The notes under the pieces were generated by a model that was not told where the DNA came from, did not search any database, and worked only from the letters and a program-made list of their open reading frames with translations. A stretch of 64,000 bases of DNA, taken from the NCBI GenBank assembly GCA_964628465.1, contig CAZVOA010000015.1, forward strand, positions 13,168 to 77,167, given 5' to 3'. This DNA comes from JAFGPS01 sp964628465 (GTDB lineage Bacteria > Planctomycetota > Phycisphaerae > Sedimentisphaerales > Anaerobacaceae). Of the stretch, positions 33,103-41,465 are shown in pieces; the first letter of the stretch is position 1; the number at the start of each line of letters is the position of its first letter. The position numbers and the translations under genes are program-made.

Positions 33103-33933
33103 TTAATTATGCAAGCCGGATATGTGTTTATACAGTGTTGTCAGTGCGAAAATCACAACGCTGACGATTACAATACATGCTCCGGTAGGCAAGTTAAGGT
33201 AGTATGAAATGAAAAAACCGGCCAGAGTGCTTAGCATTCCGAAGCAGGCGGATGTTATTATAACCGGGACGTATCCTTTGCATATTTGATAAGCAGCGGC
33301 GGCGGGGCAGGTAATCAGGCTGAAAATCATCAGGCCGCCGATTAGCGGCATATTCACCGCTAAAATAATTCCGCACAGGGTCAGGAAAATGCTGTAAACG
33401 AAACTTTCATGAACTCCGGTCGCAGCAGCGATGGACCTGCTGAATAATAAAACTTTCATCTCTTTATTGAAAAGCACTACAAAAAGAACCAGCAGAACCG
33501 CAAGGGCGGCTATCGTTATAGTTCTTGTTGTGTCCACGAAAAGTATATTGCCCCAGAGCAGGCCGAGCATATCCGTTCGGCTGCCCTGATTCAGTCCTAT
33601 TCCGAGAAAAGTGATGCCGAGCATGAAGCAGAAAATAATCGCGAGGCCGACATTTTTATCGAGTCTTGTTTTGTCTTCTCGTATTGTCGCTAAGCTAACC
33701 GCGGAAATAATGGATGCAAGTACACCGCCCAAAGAAGTGGTAATCGGCCATAATGTCGGATTATTGAATGAAAGCAAGCCGCCCCAAATAAAACCTGCCA
33801 TAGACGCATGGGAAATGCACGTACCAATAAAAGGCATGCGCAAGCCGATTATGAATGCGCCCAACATTCCGGTGCTTGCTCCGGCTATCACACCGGCTAT
33901 TATTACTGTAATAAAATATGAATCGATTGGCAT
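33103..33933 (-). CDS. Zinc/manganese ABC transporter permease (ABC-3 family)
   Basis: A 276-residue membrane protein with about eight helices. The ABC-3 motif GASTGMLGAFIIGLRMPFIG appears at the start, with CISHASMAGFIWG next and NMPLIGGLMIFSLITCPAAA late. The family moves Zn, Mn or Fe across the inner membrane with a solute-binding protein and ATPase, both encoded just upstream. The start is 11 bases after the ATPase stop. Confidence 0.9.
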   Translation of the reverse strand: MPIDSYFITVIIAGVIAGASTGMLGAFIIGLRMPFIGTCISHASMAGFIWGGLLSFNNPTLWPITTSLGGVLASIISAVSLATIREDKTRLDKNVGLAIIFCFMLGITFLGIGLNQGSRTDMLGLLWGNILFVDTTRTITIAALAVLLVLFVVLFNKEMKVLLFSRSIAAATGVHESFVYSIFLTLCGIILAVNMPLIGGLMIFSLITCPAAAAYQICKGYVPVIITSACFGMLSTLAGFFISYYLNLPTGACIVIVSVVIFALTTLYKHISGLHN

Positions 33934-33944
33934 TGTTTTATTTA

Positions 33945-34730
33945 TTATTTTCTAATTATATATCTTCTTCCACCAAGTTTTACTGTCTCGAACTGCATTC
34001 CGTAAGCCTGCTCGAATTCGTTTGATGAAAGTATGTTATCAGTGTCACCGTCTGCGGTAAGATTTCCCTTGTGCATAAGAACAGTTCTTTTACAGCAGGA
34101 AGGCAGGAGGCTCGTCTCGTGCGATACCATCAGGACGGTGACTTTAGTTATATTGTAAAGTTGTTCGATGATGTCCGTAATTTGATATTTCCAGTTAAAA
34201 TCAAGATTCGAGCAAGGCTCATCGAGCATCAGTATGCTGGGATTTTGCGTCATTGCTCGTGCTATCAAAGCTTTTTGCTGCTCGCCGCCGGACAGACTTC
34301 TGAAAGTCTGATTTCGATTGTCTGCCAGTCCGAGCTTATCTATCCACTCGTCCACAATTTCATAATCATTTTTATCGAGTCTCTGCAACAGCGGCTTAAT
34401 GCTTGTCCTGCCCATCGCAACAACGTCACGCAAAGTGAAAGGTAAATCCGGATTATATTCCGCCTGTTGGGGAATATAGCCGATATGTTTCCTGAAGTCG
34501 CTTTTTGCCCATGCGTTCAGATTTGTGAGATTTATTTCATCGAATTTAATTGTACCTTTGTTTGGCTTGATAAGGCCGCAGCAAAGTCGAAGAAGTGTAG
34601 TTTTGCCGGCGCCGTTTGTTCCGATTATTCCGAGAAAGTTACCTGAATCTATTTGCAGATTTTCGATATTCAGAATAACTTTGCCTGAACGAACAACATG
34701 GATATTTGAGAGAAGCAGATTGCCGGACAT
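33945..34730 (-). CDS. Zinc/manganese ABC transporter ATPase
   Basis: A 261-residue ABC ATPase with Walker A GIIGTNGAGKTTLLRLC, signature FRSLSGGEQQKALIARAM, Walker B SILMLDEPCSNLD and the switch His in VSHETSLLPS. Its best match in context is ZnuC-type. The ATG shares one base with the stop of the ZnuA-like gene (TAATG), showing translational coupling. Confidence 0.92.
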   Translation of the reverse strand: MSGNLLLSNIHVVRSGKVILNIENLQIDSGNFLGIIGTNGAGKTTLLRLCCGLIKPNKGTIKFDEINLTNLNAWAKSDFRKHIGYIPQQAEYNPDLPFTLRDVVAMGRTSIKPLLQRLDKNDYEIVDEWIDKLGLADNRNQTFRSLSGGEQQKALIARAMTQNPSILMLDEPCSNLDFNWKYQITDIIEQLYNITKVTVLMVSHETSLLPSCCKRTVLMHKGNLTADGDTDNILSSNEFEQAYGMQFETVKLGGRRYIIRK

Positions 34731-35557
34731 TATTTTCGAGATGCCTCAATAATCGCATTTACGTTCTGCTGTACCAGCGTGTCAAAACCTGCTGTATCTG
34801 GAAAGTTACTGAAAATAACAGTTTTAATATTTAGCCTGTCCGCAAGTGAATCGGCGAGATATGTCCCTTCCTGCTTGTTGGCGATGATAAATTTTACATA
34901 ATTTTGTTTTGCCAAGTTAAGGCAGTTATTTATATTATTAGGCGTTTCCGAATCGCTTCCGGAGAACGCCGCTACAGTCTCAAGACCGAGCCAGTTCGTG
35001 AATTCCGACTGATGTCCCGACGCGAGAACCTGTACAGAAGAAAGGCCGGAATCTTTTATCTGTGTTTGTATATCTGTGCTTAGCTTTTCAATTCGCTCAC
35101 GGACAAGATTTAATCTCTGCTCGAATAAATCTTTTTTCTCGGGGAACTCCGCCGAAAGCACATCACAAATTTCCCGGCAGGTATCAAAATATACCTGCGG
35201 CAGGCACATTCCGGGGTAAGATTTTATTAAAATTGTTTTCAGGCCTTTGTCTTTCAAACCTGTTAAAGAATTTTCTACTTTACTCTGAAAATCGAACAGC
35301 ATAAGTATCTTACAGCTGCTGAGCCGGTTCACCTGTGAAGGGGAAATATCGAAATGTCCCGGACACATTCCGGGAGGAGCAAGACAGAAAACTTCATCTG
35401 ATTCGCCGCTTATATCCTGAACAGCACTTTGAAGATAAGAATTTGTTACCGCTATTTCTGATTGATTTGTCTGGCTACTTTTGTCTGCGCAGCCGGAAAG
35501 TGACAAACCTGCGAGAATTGTTAAAGCTAATATGTGTGAAGAAAATATTTTTTGCAT
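34730..35557 (-). CDS. ZnuA-like metal-binding lipoprotein
   Basis: About 275 residues. An upstream frame reaches 35641, but the ATG at 35557 gives a proper lipoprotein signal (MQKIFSSHILALTILAGLSL, then Ser-Gly-Cys) and avoids overlap with the pseudopilin. The ligands include His in PPGMCPGHFDISPSQV, His in VLASGHQSEFTNWLGL, Glu in IIANKQEGTYLAD and Asp in FPDTAGFDTLV, in the order found in cluster A-I metal receptors. There is no His-rich loop of the kind seen in many ZnuA proteins. Zinc is the most likely metal by context. Confidence 0.85.
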   Translation of the reverse strand: MQKIFSSHILALTILAGLSLSGCADKSSQTNQSEIAVTNSYLQSAVQDISGESDEVFCLAPPGMCPGHFDISPSQVNRLSSCKILMLFDFQSKVENSLTGLKDKGLKTILIKSYPGMCLPQVYFDTCREICDVLSAEFPEKKDLFEQRLNLVRERIEKLSTDIQTQIKDSGLSSVQVLASGHQSEFTNWLGLETVAAFSGSDSETPNNINNCLNLAKQNYVKFIIANKQEGTYLADSLADRLNIKTVIFSNFPDTAGFDTLVQQNVNAIIEASRK

Positions 35558-35561
35558 TTTA

Positions 35562-36200
35562 TTAATTTTCGAATGTACCAATTTGGTTACCATTTTTAAG
35601 ACGCACACGAGTAATAACGCCGCTGCCTTTTTTGGAGTCATACCATGTGTTTTTAGGCGCAGGATATTTTTGTTCTTTCATGCTCCTTAAATCAAAATTC
35701 GGGCCCTCGCTATAAAGAACCCAGCTTACCGGGGAGTCTTTTAAATTATAATAATTTTGTCCTTCTTCTGTTTGGCCGTATGGGAAATTCTTCGGAACCC
35801 AAAGATATGCGCCTTCCTTTTCGATTGTTGTTCGGTTATAAATCAGAGTTCCGACCGAACGATATTTATATGTATATCCGCGATTGAACCTGTCTTCTAT
35901 GCCCGCCGCCATACTGCTGTCCTGTGCGGGTTTTGGGAGATATTTACCTTCCACCAATTCTATAGGAAGCTGATAATAATGATCGCCCAGAGCGCAATCC
36001 ACTCGTGTCGGAGGATATTTATCGCCATTATCAAAAGAATAGGCCTCAAGCGCGAGGCCTATATCTTTTAATTCTGCGTTTACTGTTAAAATTTTAGCTT
36101 GAAGGCGCACTTTGCTTGCAACGGGAAACAATATTCCCATTAGCAAAGAGATGATTGCTATAACAACCAGTAATTCAATTAGAGTAAACGCGTGTTTCAA
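35562..36200 (-). CDS. Type II secretion/type IV pilus pseudopilin-like protein
   Basis: A 212-residue protein. The N-terminus MKHAFTLIELLVVIAIISLL is a class III prepilin leader with cleavage before Phe5 and Glu at +5. A hydrophobic helix is followed by a short coil and a C-terminal globular domain (VDCALGDHYYQLPIELVEGK, then FPYGQTEEGQNYYN). This is the planctomycete type often annotated as DUF1559-like or type II secretion protein. It stands within the metal-uptake operon, five bases from the ZnuA-like start and 27 bases from the dockerin gene. Confidence 0.88.
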   Translation of the reverse strand: MKHAFTLIELLVVIAIISLLMGILFPVASKVRLQAKILTVNAELKDIGLALEAYSFDNGDKYPPTRVDCALGDHYYQLPIELVEGKYLPKPAQDSSMAAGIEDRFNRGYTYKYRSVGTLIYNRTTIEKEGAYLWVPKNFPYGQTEEGQNYYNLKDSPVSWVLYSEGPNFDLRSMKEQKYPAPKNTWYDSKKGSGVITRVRLKNGNQIGTFEN

Positions 36201-36226
36201 TAAAATCCTTTTATTTTCTTCAAAAT

Positions 36227-37213
36227 TTATTTTAGCCAGTCCTCAAGGAGTTTTAAGACATCATCTTCATTAACAGTGCCATTCAAATTAATATCGCCGG
36301 GTTTATCAGCTCTGCGATGCTCTGTACTTGCTAATACGGAACCATTCCCGTCGTAGTTCATTACATATAGCCTGTAATCACCTTTCATGCTTGAGCTTTC
36401 CTGATCCAAAATTCCAATTACATCGAAAGGTTCAGTCAGGTTATTCGAACCAGCGTATATTCCATTGCCCCGTCCCAATTTAACCTGGAACGTTTTTGTT
36501 CCATCGGTCACTAAAAATTGACCGTTCGGTTTCCAGTTTTCCATAGCCGCTACAGGGTCAACAAAATTGACATCCTTGATTTTTATCAGTCTGCCCTGGT
36601 AATATTCACAGCCGAAAAGCCTTGATTCATGGAAAACAAAATTATCCGATTCATCTTTTAAGTCATCCAGTGTTACAAGTTCCGGCCTTGGTATTCCCAC
36701 GCCTTTTTCCACCAACTCGATTGTAAAATCTTTCAGCGGATCAATATTATGTTGTTCGTTTATATTATGCTTTCCTTTATACGATAGGAAAGAGCCTGTA
36801 ACCCTGATTCTGTCGCCCGGTGAAAATTTTGCGGCGTTAATCCTGTTAAGTTCCGCTATGAATTCCGCGTTTGAATATCCGCCGGTAGATACCCAGGGCA
36901 TGTTATCGTAGCGTTGTGCGAAAAATACTGCGGTTCCGGCATGGTCATCTCCTTCACCCTGGAAGAAAAACTGCCATTGTGCGCTAAGATTGTAGGTTTG
37001 AGTGATTGTATCATCAGGCGTTGGATCCAGCATTTCAGCGGGATTATGAAGGATGATTCCTTCGATAGTTACTTTATCAGTAGCGCTGTAAGTATGTTCG
37101 CCTGCTGCATTTACAGCCTGAAACTCTGAATGAGTTACCTGGGCTGTTTCGGCCTGCGTAGTTCCATTAAGAATTAAATATATCAAAGCCATTACAAAAA
37201 ACAAATTTTTCAT
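36227..37213 (-). CDS. Secreted protein with OB-like domain and C-terminal dockerin repeat
   Basis: About 328 residues. The start at 37213 is chosen over an upstream frame because GGAGGA lies just before it and it begins a clear signal peptide (MKNLFFVMALIYLILNGTTQ). The middle shows DRIRVTGSFLSYKGKHNINE and RLIKIKDVNFVD, a beta pattern like OB-fold domains of the YhcR/DUF5689 type. The C-terminus GDINLNGTVNEDDVLKLLED is a single Ca-binding dockerin-like repeat, widely used in Phycisphaerae secreted proteins. As the first gene behind the operator at 37252-37295, it belongs to the metal operon. Confidence 0.8.
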   Translation of the reverse strand: MKNLFFVMALIYLILNGTTQAETAQVTHSEFQAVNAAGEHTYSATDKVTIEGIILHNPAEMLDPTPDDTITQTYNLSAQWQFFFQGEGDDHAGTAVFFAQRYDNMPWVSTGGYSNAEFIAELNRINAAKFSPGDRIRVTGSFLSYKGKHNINEQHNIDPLKDFTIELVEKGVGIPRPELVTLDDLKDESDNFVFHESRLFGCEYYQGRLIKIKDVNFVDPVAAMENWKPNGQFLVTDGTKTFQVKLGRGNGIYAGSNNLTEPFDVIGILDQESSSMKGDYRLYVMNYDGNGSVLASTEHRRADKPGDINLNGTVNEDDVLKLLEDWLK

Positions 37214-37251
37214 TTTATCCTCCAAATAAAATACATAATAATATAAAAAAC

Positions 37252-37295
37252 GTAACACTGTGCATAAAATATCATAAATCGTGTTACTGAGTCAA
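37252..37295 (-). promoter_or_regulatory. Promoter with inverted repeat for the metal operon
   Basis: On the minus strand TTGACT (37295 down to 37290), an 18-base spacer and TATTTT (37271 down to 37266) form a promoter. GTAACAC (37252-37258) and GTGTTAC (37281-37287) are perfect inverted copies that bracket the -10 box. It is a plausible binding site for a metal-sensing repressor such as a Fur/Zur protein, though it does not match the known Zur boxes I recall. Confidence 0.6.
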
Positions 37296-37370
37296 TAAAA
37301 TAATTGACAAAAACCAGAAAATTTAATAAAAAGTTCTTTTTAATATTAAAATTTAGATTTTGGAGATTAT

Positions 37371-37706
37371 ATGGCTTCGTCACAAAAAGTATTCATTGAA
37401 AAGTTGAACGATAACCCCGAATATCAAAAACTATTAAGCGGCGAGCCTCAAACCTGCGGAATGAGGTCTGGAAGAGTGTATTTGAAGCCCGGTGATGAGT
37501 GCGGCCAACACAGCACGAAAGCACATGAAGAATTGCTGGTTTTTCTTGCAGGTAACGGCGAAGCCATCATTAGCGGTAAAGAGAAGTATCAGGTTGGCGT
37601 CGGTAAAATTTCTTATATTCCGCCTCATACAGAGCATAATATTAAAAATACGGGTTCTGAGCCGCTCGTTTATATATATTGTGTTGCGCCGGCTAAAGAA
37701 AATTAA
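37371..37706 (+). CDS. Single-domain cupin protein
   Basis: A 111-residue beta-barrel protein. Metal ligands are visible in YLKPGDECGQHSTKAHEELL (His47, His52, Glu54) and the second cupin motif SYIPPHTEHNIKN. No substrate is evident. TTGGAG lies upstream of the ATG. It is divergent from the metal operon and could be coregulated from the shared 157-base region. Confidence 0.85.
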   Translation: MASSQKVFIEKLNDNPEYQKLLSGEPQTCGMRSGRVYLKPGDECGQHSTKAHEELLVFLAGNGEAIISGKEKYQVGVGKISYIPPHTEHNIKNTGSEPLVYIYCVAPAKEN

Positions 37707-37737
37707 GACAACTTTGTCAAAAAAATCATGAAAATAT

Positions 37738-37778
37738 AATCACTTATGGAATCAATAAGAACAGTTCCATAAGTGATT
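37738..37778. terminator. 14-bp perfect hairpin after the cupin gene
   Basis: AATCACTTATGGAA (37738-37751) and TTCCATAAGTGATT (37765-37778) form a 14-bp stem with 13-base loop, 32 bases after the cupin stop. There is an A-rich stretch before it and only CATTTC after it, so termination on the plus strand may be inefficient. Confidence 0.55.
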
Positions 37779-37852
37779 CATTTCAAAAAGTTTTTCAGCG
37801 GTGAATTTCTGCTGTTTGCAAGACCTGAATCATTTCGTTGAAATTGATTATT

Positions 37853-37867
37853 AAGGTAAATTACCTT
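37853..37867. promoter_or_regulatory. Perfect 15-base palindrome
   Basis: AAGGTAAATTACCTT is symmetrical around its central A/T. It lies 128 bases before the histidine kinase gene and may be an operator. No regulator is assigned. Confidence 0.3.
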
Positions 37868-37994
37868 GAAATTATAGGCCCAGCCAACACAAAAATATCA
37901 AAATAATTCCTTCCTGATTAAGGCCATATCAAGTATTGACGATATTTGATTAACCGTAAGTATATTTGGAAATATTATGATTTAGAGTGTTGAG

Positions 37995-39935
37995 ATGAAT
38001 TTTGATATAAGCGCAGAAATTGAAAAGAGAGAATCTTCGTCCCAAAGTTGTGAAGCATCACAATGGGAGATTCATGAGTTTTATAATGCGCTTATGAATG
38101 ATTCTATTTTGGGTATTACTGTAGTTGATACCAATTATAAAATAGTATTAACGAACTCGATGTTCTGCAAATTGTTTAATAAATCTGCGGACGAGTTTGT
38201 TGGAAAATATTGTTTCAGTGAATTTGAAAAACGTGATGAAGTATGTTCGCATTGCCCCGGCAAGCAGGCGATGGCTACAGGTGTCCCCGCGGAAGTCGAA
38301 ACACAGGCAGTTCTTGATGATGGCAGAAGTATTCATGTCAAAAATCGTGCTATTCCAATTCTCTCTAATGATGGTCGGCTTAAAGGATTTATCGAGATGA
38401 TAGAGGATATCGATGAAAGGAAAAAGGCCGAAGAGAAAATAAAAAAGAATGAAGAACATCTCAGGATATTAATCGATTCTATCCTTGCCGGCGTAGTAAT
38501 GATTGATGCCGATACACATGCCATAATGGATTGTAATTTACAGGCACAGCAAATGATTGGCTTATCAAAAGAAGAAATTGTTGGTAAGGTCTGCCATAAT
38601 TTTATATGTCCTCAAGATGAGAGTGGCTGTCCAATAAGCGATATGTGTCAAACAGTTGATATGTCTGAACGTATTTTGTTAAGAACAGGAAAAGAGAGAG
38701 TTCCTATCTTGAAAACCGTTACTCCCATCGAATGGTGTAATCATTCTTATTTAATAGAGAGTTTTATCGATATATCACAATTAAAAGACGCTGAACACGC
38801 GTTATGGGTATCAGAAGAACGTTTTCGTACAGCTGCCAATCTGGCCAGTGACTTAATATGGGAGCTTGATGTTCAAACAGGACGTATGGAATGGTTCGGT
38901 GACATTGACGGCAGGCTTGGTTACAAACAAGGCGAATTTCCGAGAACTTTACAGGCGTGGGAAAGTATAATTCATTTGGATGATTATCATGATGTTATTT
39001 GTCATAAGGAAGAATATATTAGAGATAATAAGCCTTATGACACTGAATATCGGGTAAGAAGAAAAGACGGGAAATATCTGTATTGGACAGATTGCGGAAC
39101 GATCCTTTTCGATAAAGAAGGCAAGCCGAAAAGAATGATTGGAGTTTGCTCGGATATTACAAATCGCAGAGAGTCCGAACAAAAGCAACAGAAATTACTC
39201 GAACAGCTTAAAAAAGCTAATGATGAATTGAAAAGTTTTGCTTATATCGCATCACATGACTTAAAAGCTCCTCTTCGCGGCGTAAAAGTATTAGCGGACT
39301 GGTTATGTGATGATTATGCGGATAAACTCGGTACTGACGGTAAAGAACATGTTGAATTGCTTGTTTCACGTGTGAATCGTATGCAGAATCTTATTAATGG
39401 CATTCTGCAATATTCCGGGATAGGACGTATTGACGAACATATTAACGAAATCGATATCGGGCAGGTCATTGCTGATGTTATTGATTCCATTTCACCGCCG
39501 GATAATATTAAAATTATCGTTGATAAACAAATGCCTGTTATTATATACGAAAAAACAAGAATTATCCAGGTTTTTCAGAATCTTATCAGTAACGCTGTAA
39601 AGTATATGGATAAAGAAGAGGGAATAATAAGAATAGATTTTAACGAGAATGAAGAATTCTGGCAATTCAGTATAAATGATAACGGACCTGGAATAAAACA
39701 GGAGTATTTTGAGAAAATATTCCAGATGTTCCAGACGTTATTGCCCCGTGACCAATTCGAGAGTACAGGTGTCGGTCTTCCAGTTGTGAAAAAAATTGTC
39801 GAATTGTACGGTGGGAGAATCTGGGTCGAATCCCAGGTTGGAAAAGGCAGCTCTTTTTTGTTTACAATACCTAAATATAAATTGGAAGATGAGAGGACAT
39901 CAAATGAAAAACTTCAGACCAATTTTATTAGTTGA
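37995..39935 (+). CDS. Three-PAS hybridless sensor histidine kinase
   Basis: A 646-residue cytoplasmic sensor with no membrane helices. PAS1 (about 27-145) has ILGITVVDTNYKIVLTNSMF and a Cys pair in VCSHCPGKQ. PAS2 (about 155-265) has GVVMIDADTHAIMDCNLQAQ and Cys in ICPQDESGCPISDMC. PAS3 (about 275-395) has FRTAANLASDLIWELDVQTG. The HisKA region has FAYIASHDLKAPLRGVKVLA, with the phospho-His about residue 418. The ATPase domain has NLISNAVKY, NDNGPGIK and STGVGLPVVKKIVELYGG. Its end overlaps the next receiver gene by 32 bases, so the kinase and both regulators form one module. Confidence 0.93.
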   Translation: MNFDISAEIEKRESSSQSCEASQWEIHEFYNALMNDSILGITVVDTNYKIVLTNSMFCKLFNKSADEFVGKYCFSEFEKRDEVCSHCPGKQAMATGVPAEVETQAVLDDGRSIHVKNRAIPILSNDGRLKGFIEMIEDIDERKKAEEKIKKNEEHLRILIDSILAGVVMIDADTHAIMDCNLQAQQMIGLSKEEIVGKVCHNFICPQDESGCPISDMCQTVDMSERILLRTGKERVPILKTVTPIEWCNHSYLIESFIDISQLKDAEHALWVSEERFRTAANLASDLIWELDVQTGRMEWFGDIDGRLGYKQGEFPRTLQAWESIIHLDDYHDVICHKEEYIRDNKPYDTEYRVRRKDGKYLYWTDCGTILFDKEGKPKRMIGVCSDITNRRESEQKQQKLLEQLKKANDELKSFAYIASHDLKAPLRGVKVLADWLCDDYADKLGTDGKEHVELLVSRVNRMQNLINGILQYSGIGRIDEHINEIDIGQVIADVIDSISPPDNIKIIVDKQMPVIIYEKTRIIQVFQNLISNAVKYMDKEEGIIRIDFNENEEFWQFSINDNGPGIKQEYFEKIFQMFQTLLPRDQFESTGVGLPVVKKIVELYGGRIWVESQVGKGSSFLFTIPKYKLEDERTSNEKLQTNFIS

Positions 39936-40365
39936 CGATGATGATATTGACGCAATGTCAGTCAGGCGTGCTTTCAAGGAAATAAATATCACAAATCCGC
40001 TCGCGCGTTCAGTTAATGGCGAAGAAGCTTTGAAATATCTCTATGACAGATCAAATGAACTGCCGTGTTTGATTTTACTCGATATGAATATGCCTAAAAT
40101 GAACGGCCTGGAATTTCTCCATGTCGTTAAAGAAGAAGATAGATTGAAGCATATACCCGTAATTGTTCTTACTACTTCCGCCGAGCAATGTGATATTAAG
40201 GAATCCTTCAAATATAGTGTAGGCGGCTATATAGTCAAACCGGTTGATTATAAAAGTTTTGTTGAGGCTATTAGAACTATCAATATGTATTGGACATTGA
40301 GTGAATTACCTTCTCCGGAAGCGAGGTTAATAGATGCTGAATGCGAAATCAATTCTATTAGTTGA
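39904..40365 (+). CDS. Single-domain response regulator, Rcp1-like (first of tandem pair)
   Basis: About 153 residues. The ATG at 39904 follows GAGAGG and gives MKNFRPILLVDDDDIDAMSV. The acidic pocket, phospho-Asp in LILLDMNMPKMNGLE, the switch Thr in IVLTTSAEQCD and Lys in GGYIVKPVDYKSF are all intact. Acidic DDDDID after the first strand is typical of Rcp1-type regulators that serve phytochrome or PAS kinases. There is no output domain. It overlaps the kinase gene and the next regulator gene by 32 bases each. Confidence 0.9.
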   Translation: MKNFRPILLVDDDDIDAMSVRRAFKEINITNPLARSVNGEEALKYLYDRSNELPCLILLDMNMPKMNGLEFLHVVKEEDRLKHIPVIVLTTSAEQCDIKESFKYSVGGYIVKPVDYKSFVEAIRTINMYWTLSELPSPEARLIDAECEINSIS

Positions 40366-40753
40366 AGATGATAATATTGATGCCATGACAGTTGAGCGTT
40401 CTATCCGTGACCTTAGCGCAAAAGTGTCGCTTGTTCGTTCTTGTAATGGTGAAGAAGCCCTGGAATATTTACGGAATCCGAAAAATGAAAAGCCGCACAT
40501 TATTCTGCTGGATTTGAATATGCCGAAAATGAATGGCATTGAATTTCTAAGGATTATGAAGACCGATGATAAACTCAGACAAATCCCTGTCATAATATTT
40601 ACATCTTCCAAAGAAGAATATGACGTAATCAAGAGTTTTGAGCTAAGTGTCGCCGGGTATATGATAAAATCTTTTGAATATCAGGAATTTCTGGAATCGA
40701 TGAAAAAGCTTACTGCTTACTGGAATCTGAGTTTACTGCCTCAAAACGTATAA
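40334..40753 (+). CDS. Single-domain response regulator, Rcp1-like (second of tandem pair)
   Basis: A 139-residue receiver domain, MLNAKSILLVEDDNIDAMTV, with phospho-Asp in IILLDLNMPKMNGIE, Ser/Thr in VIIFTSSKEEYD and Lys in AGYMIKSFEYQEF. It clearly resembles its upstream neighbour, so the two arose by tandem duplication. The change of Pro after the conserved Lys (Lys-Pro to Lys-Ser) is the main visible difference and may alter output binding. Confidence 0.9.
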   Translation: MLNAKSILLVEDDNIDAMTVERSIRDLSAKVSLVRSCNGEEALEYLRNPKNEKPHIILLDLNMPKMNGIEFLRIMKTDDKLRQIPVIIFTSSKEEYDVIKSFELSVAGYMIKSFEYQEFLESMKKLTAYWNLSLLPQNV

Positions 40754-40828
40754 TCCGCAAAATATATTGCATATAAATCATTACTTGCGATAGCACATCT
40801 TGCAAAATGCCTCATCAGCCGCTATGAT

Positions 40829-41317
40829 ATGGGCATGTCAGCAAAATCTAATAAAAATGAGAAAAAAGGCCCCGTAGCGGTCAATAAAAAAGCCCTCATG
40901 AATTTCGAGATAGTCGAGAAATTCGAGGCCGGAATCTCTCTGTTGGGTACGGAAGTCAAATCACTTCGTATTGGAGCCGCCGACCTTAGCGGTTCTTACG
41001 CCAGAATCGACGGCCAAGAGTGTTTGCTATGCGGCACGAGTATTAACCAGTATCAGCAGGCCGGAGCCCGCCCGCACGACCCGACTCGTAAGAGAAAACT
41101 GCTCCTGCATAAAGCTGAGATACGTAAAATAAAAATAAAGCTCGAACAAAGGGGTTTTACCTTAGTGCCTCTTAAAATATATTTTAATGACAGGGGTATT
41201 GCTAAAATTGAGCTTGGGCTGGCAAGAGGCAAAAGGCAATACGATAAACGAACGACAATTACCGAGCGTGACCAGAAACGCGATTTGGACAGGAATATGA
41301 AAAAATATCATAGATAG
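40829..41317 (+). CDS. smpB: SsrA-binding protein SmpB
   Basis: About 162 residues (ATG at 40829 or the second Met at 40835). It binds tmRNA and brings it to stalled ribosomes. Family blocks are clear: ALMNFEIVEKFEAGISLLGT then EVKSLRIGAADLSGSYARID, later KAEIRKIKIKLEQRGFTLVP, and the basic C-terminal tail ARGKRQYDKR followed by AKNxx-like RDQKRDLDRNMKKYHR. The tmRNA gene itself is not recognised in the window. Confidence 0.95.
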   Translation: MGMSAKSNKNEKKGPVAVNKKALMNFEIVEKFEAGISLLGTEVKSLRIGAADLSGSYARIDGQECLLCGTSINQYQQAGARPHDPTRKRKLLLHKAEIRKIKIKLEQRGFTLVPLKIYFNDRGIAKIELGLARGKRQYDKRTTITERDQKRDLDRNMKKYHR

Positions 41318-41421
41318 AAGTGAACTAAAGTTAAAAGTGCCTAAACTGAGCTAAAGTTAAAAATAGAAAAATTCAAATCAAACTTTAGTCATTTTACACT
41401 TTAGTCACTTTTAACTTCTTT
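41318..41421. repeat. Palindromic dispersed repeat, copy B
   Basis: Directly after the smpB stop, AAGTGAACTAAAGTTAAAAG is followed by a second, diverged GAGCTAAAGTTAAAAAT and then by the mirror half ACTTTAGTCATTTTACACTT and TTTTAACTTC. It is homologous to copy A at 5799-5893. Parts of the mirror half extend to 41453 with another ACTTTAGGCAATTT. It folds as a long hairpin. Confidence 0.75.
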
Positions 41422-41465
41422 ACAACTTTAGGCAATTTAGACACTTTTAAAACTTGGAGAACACT

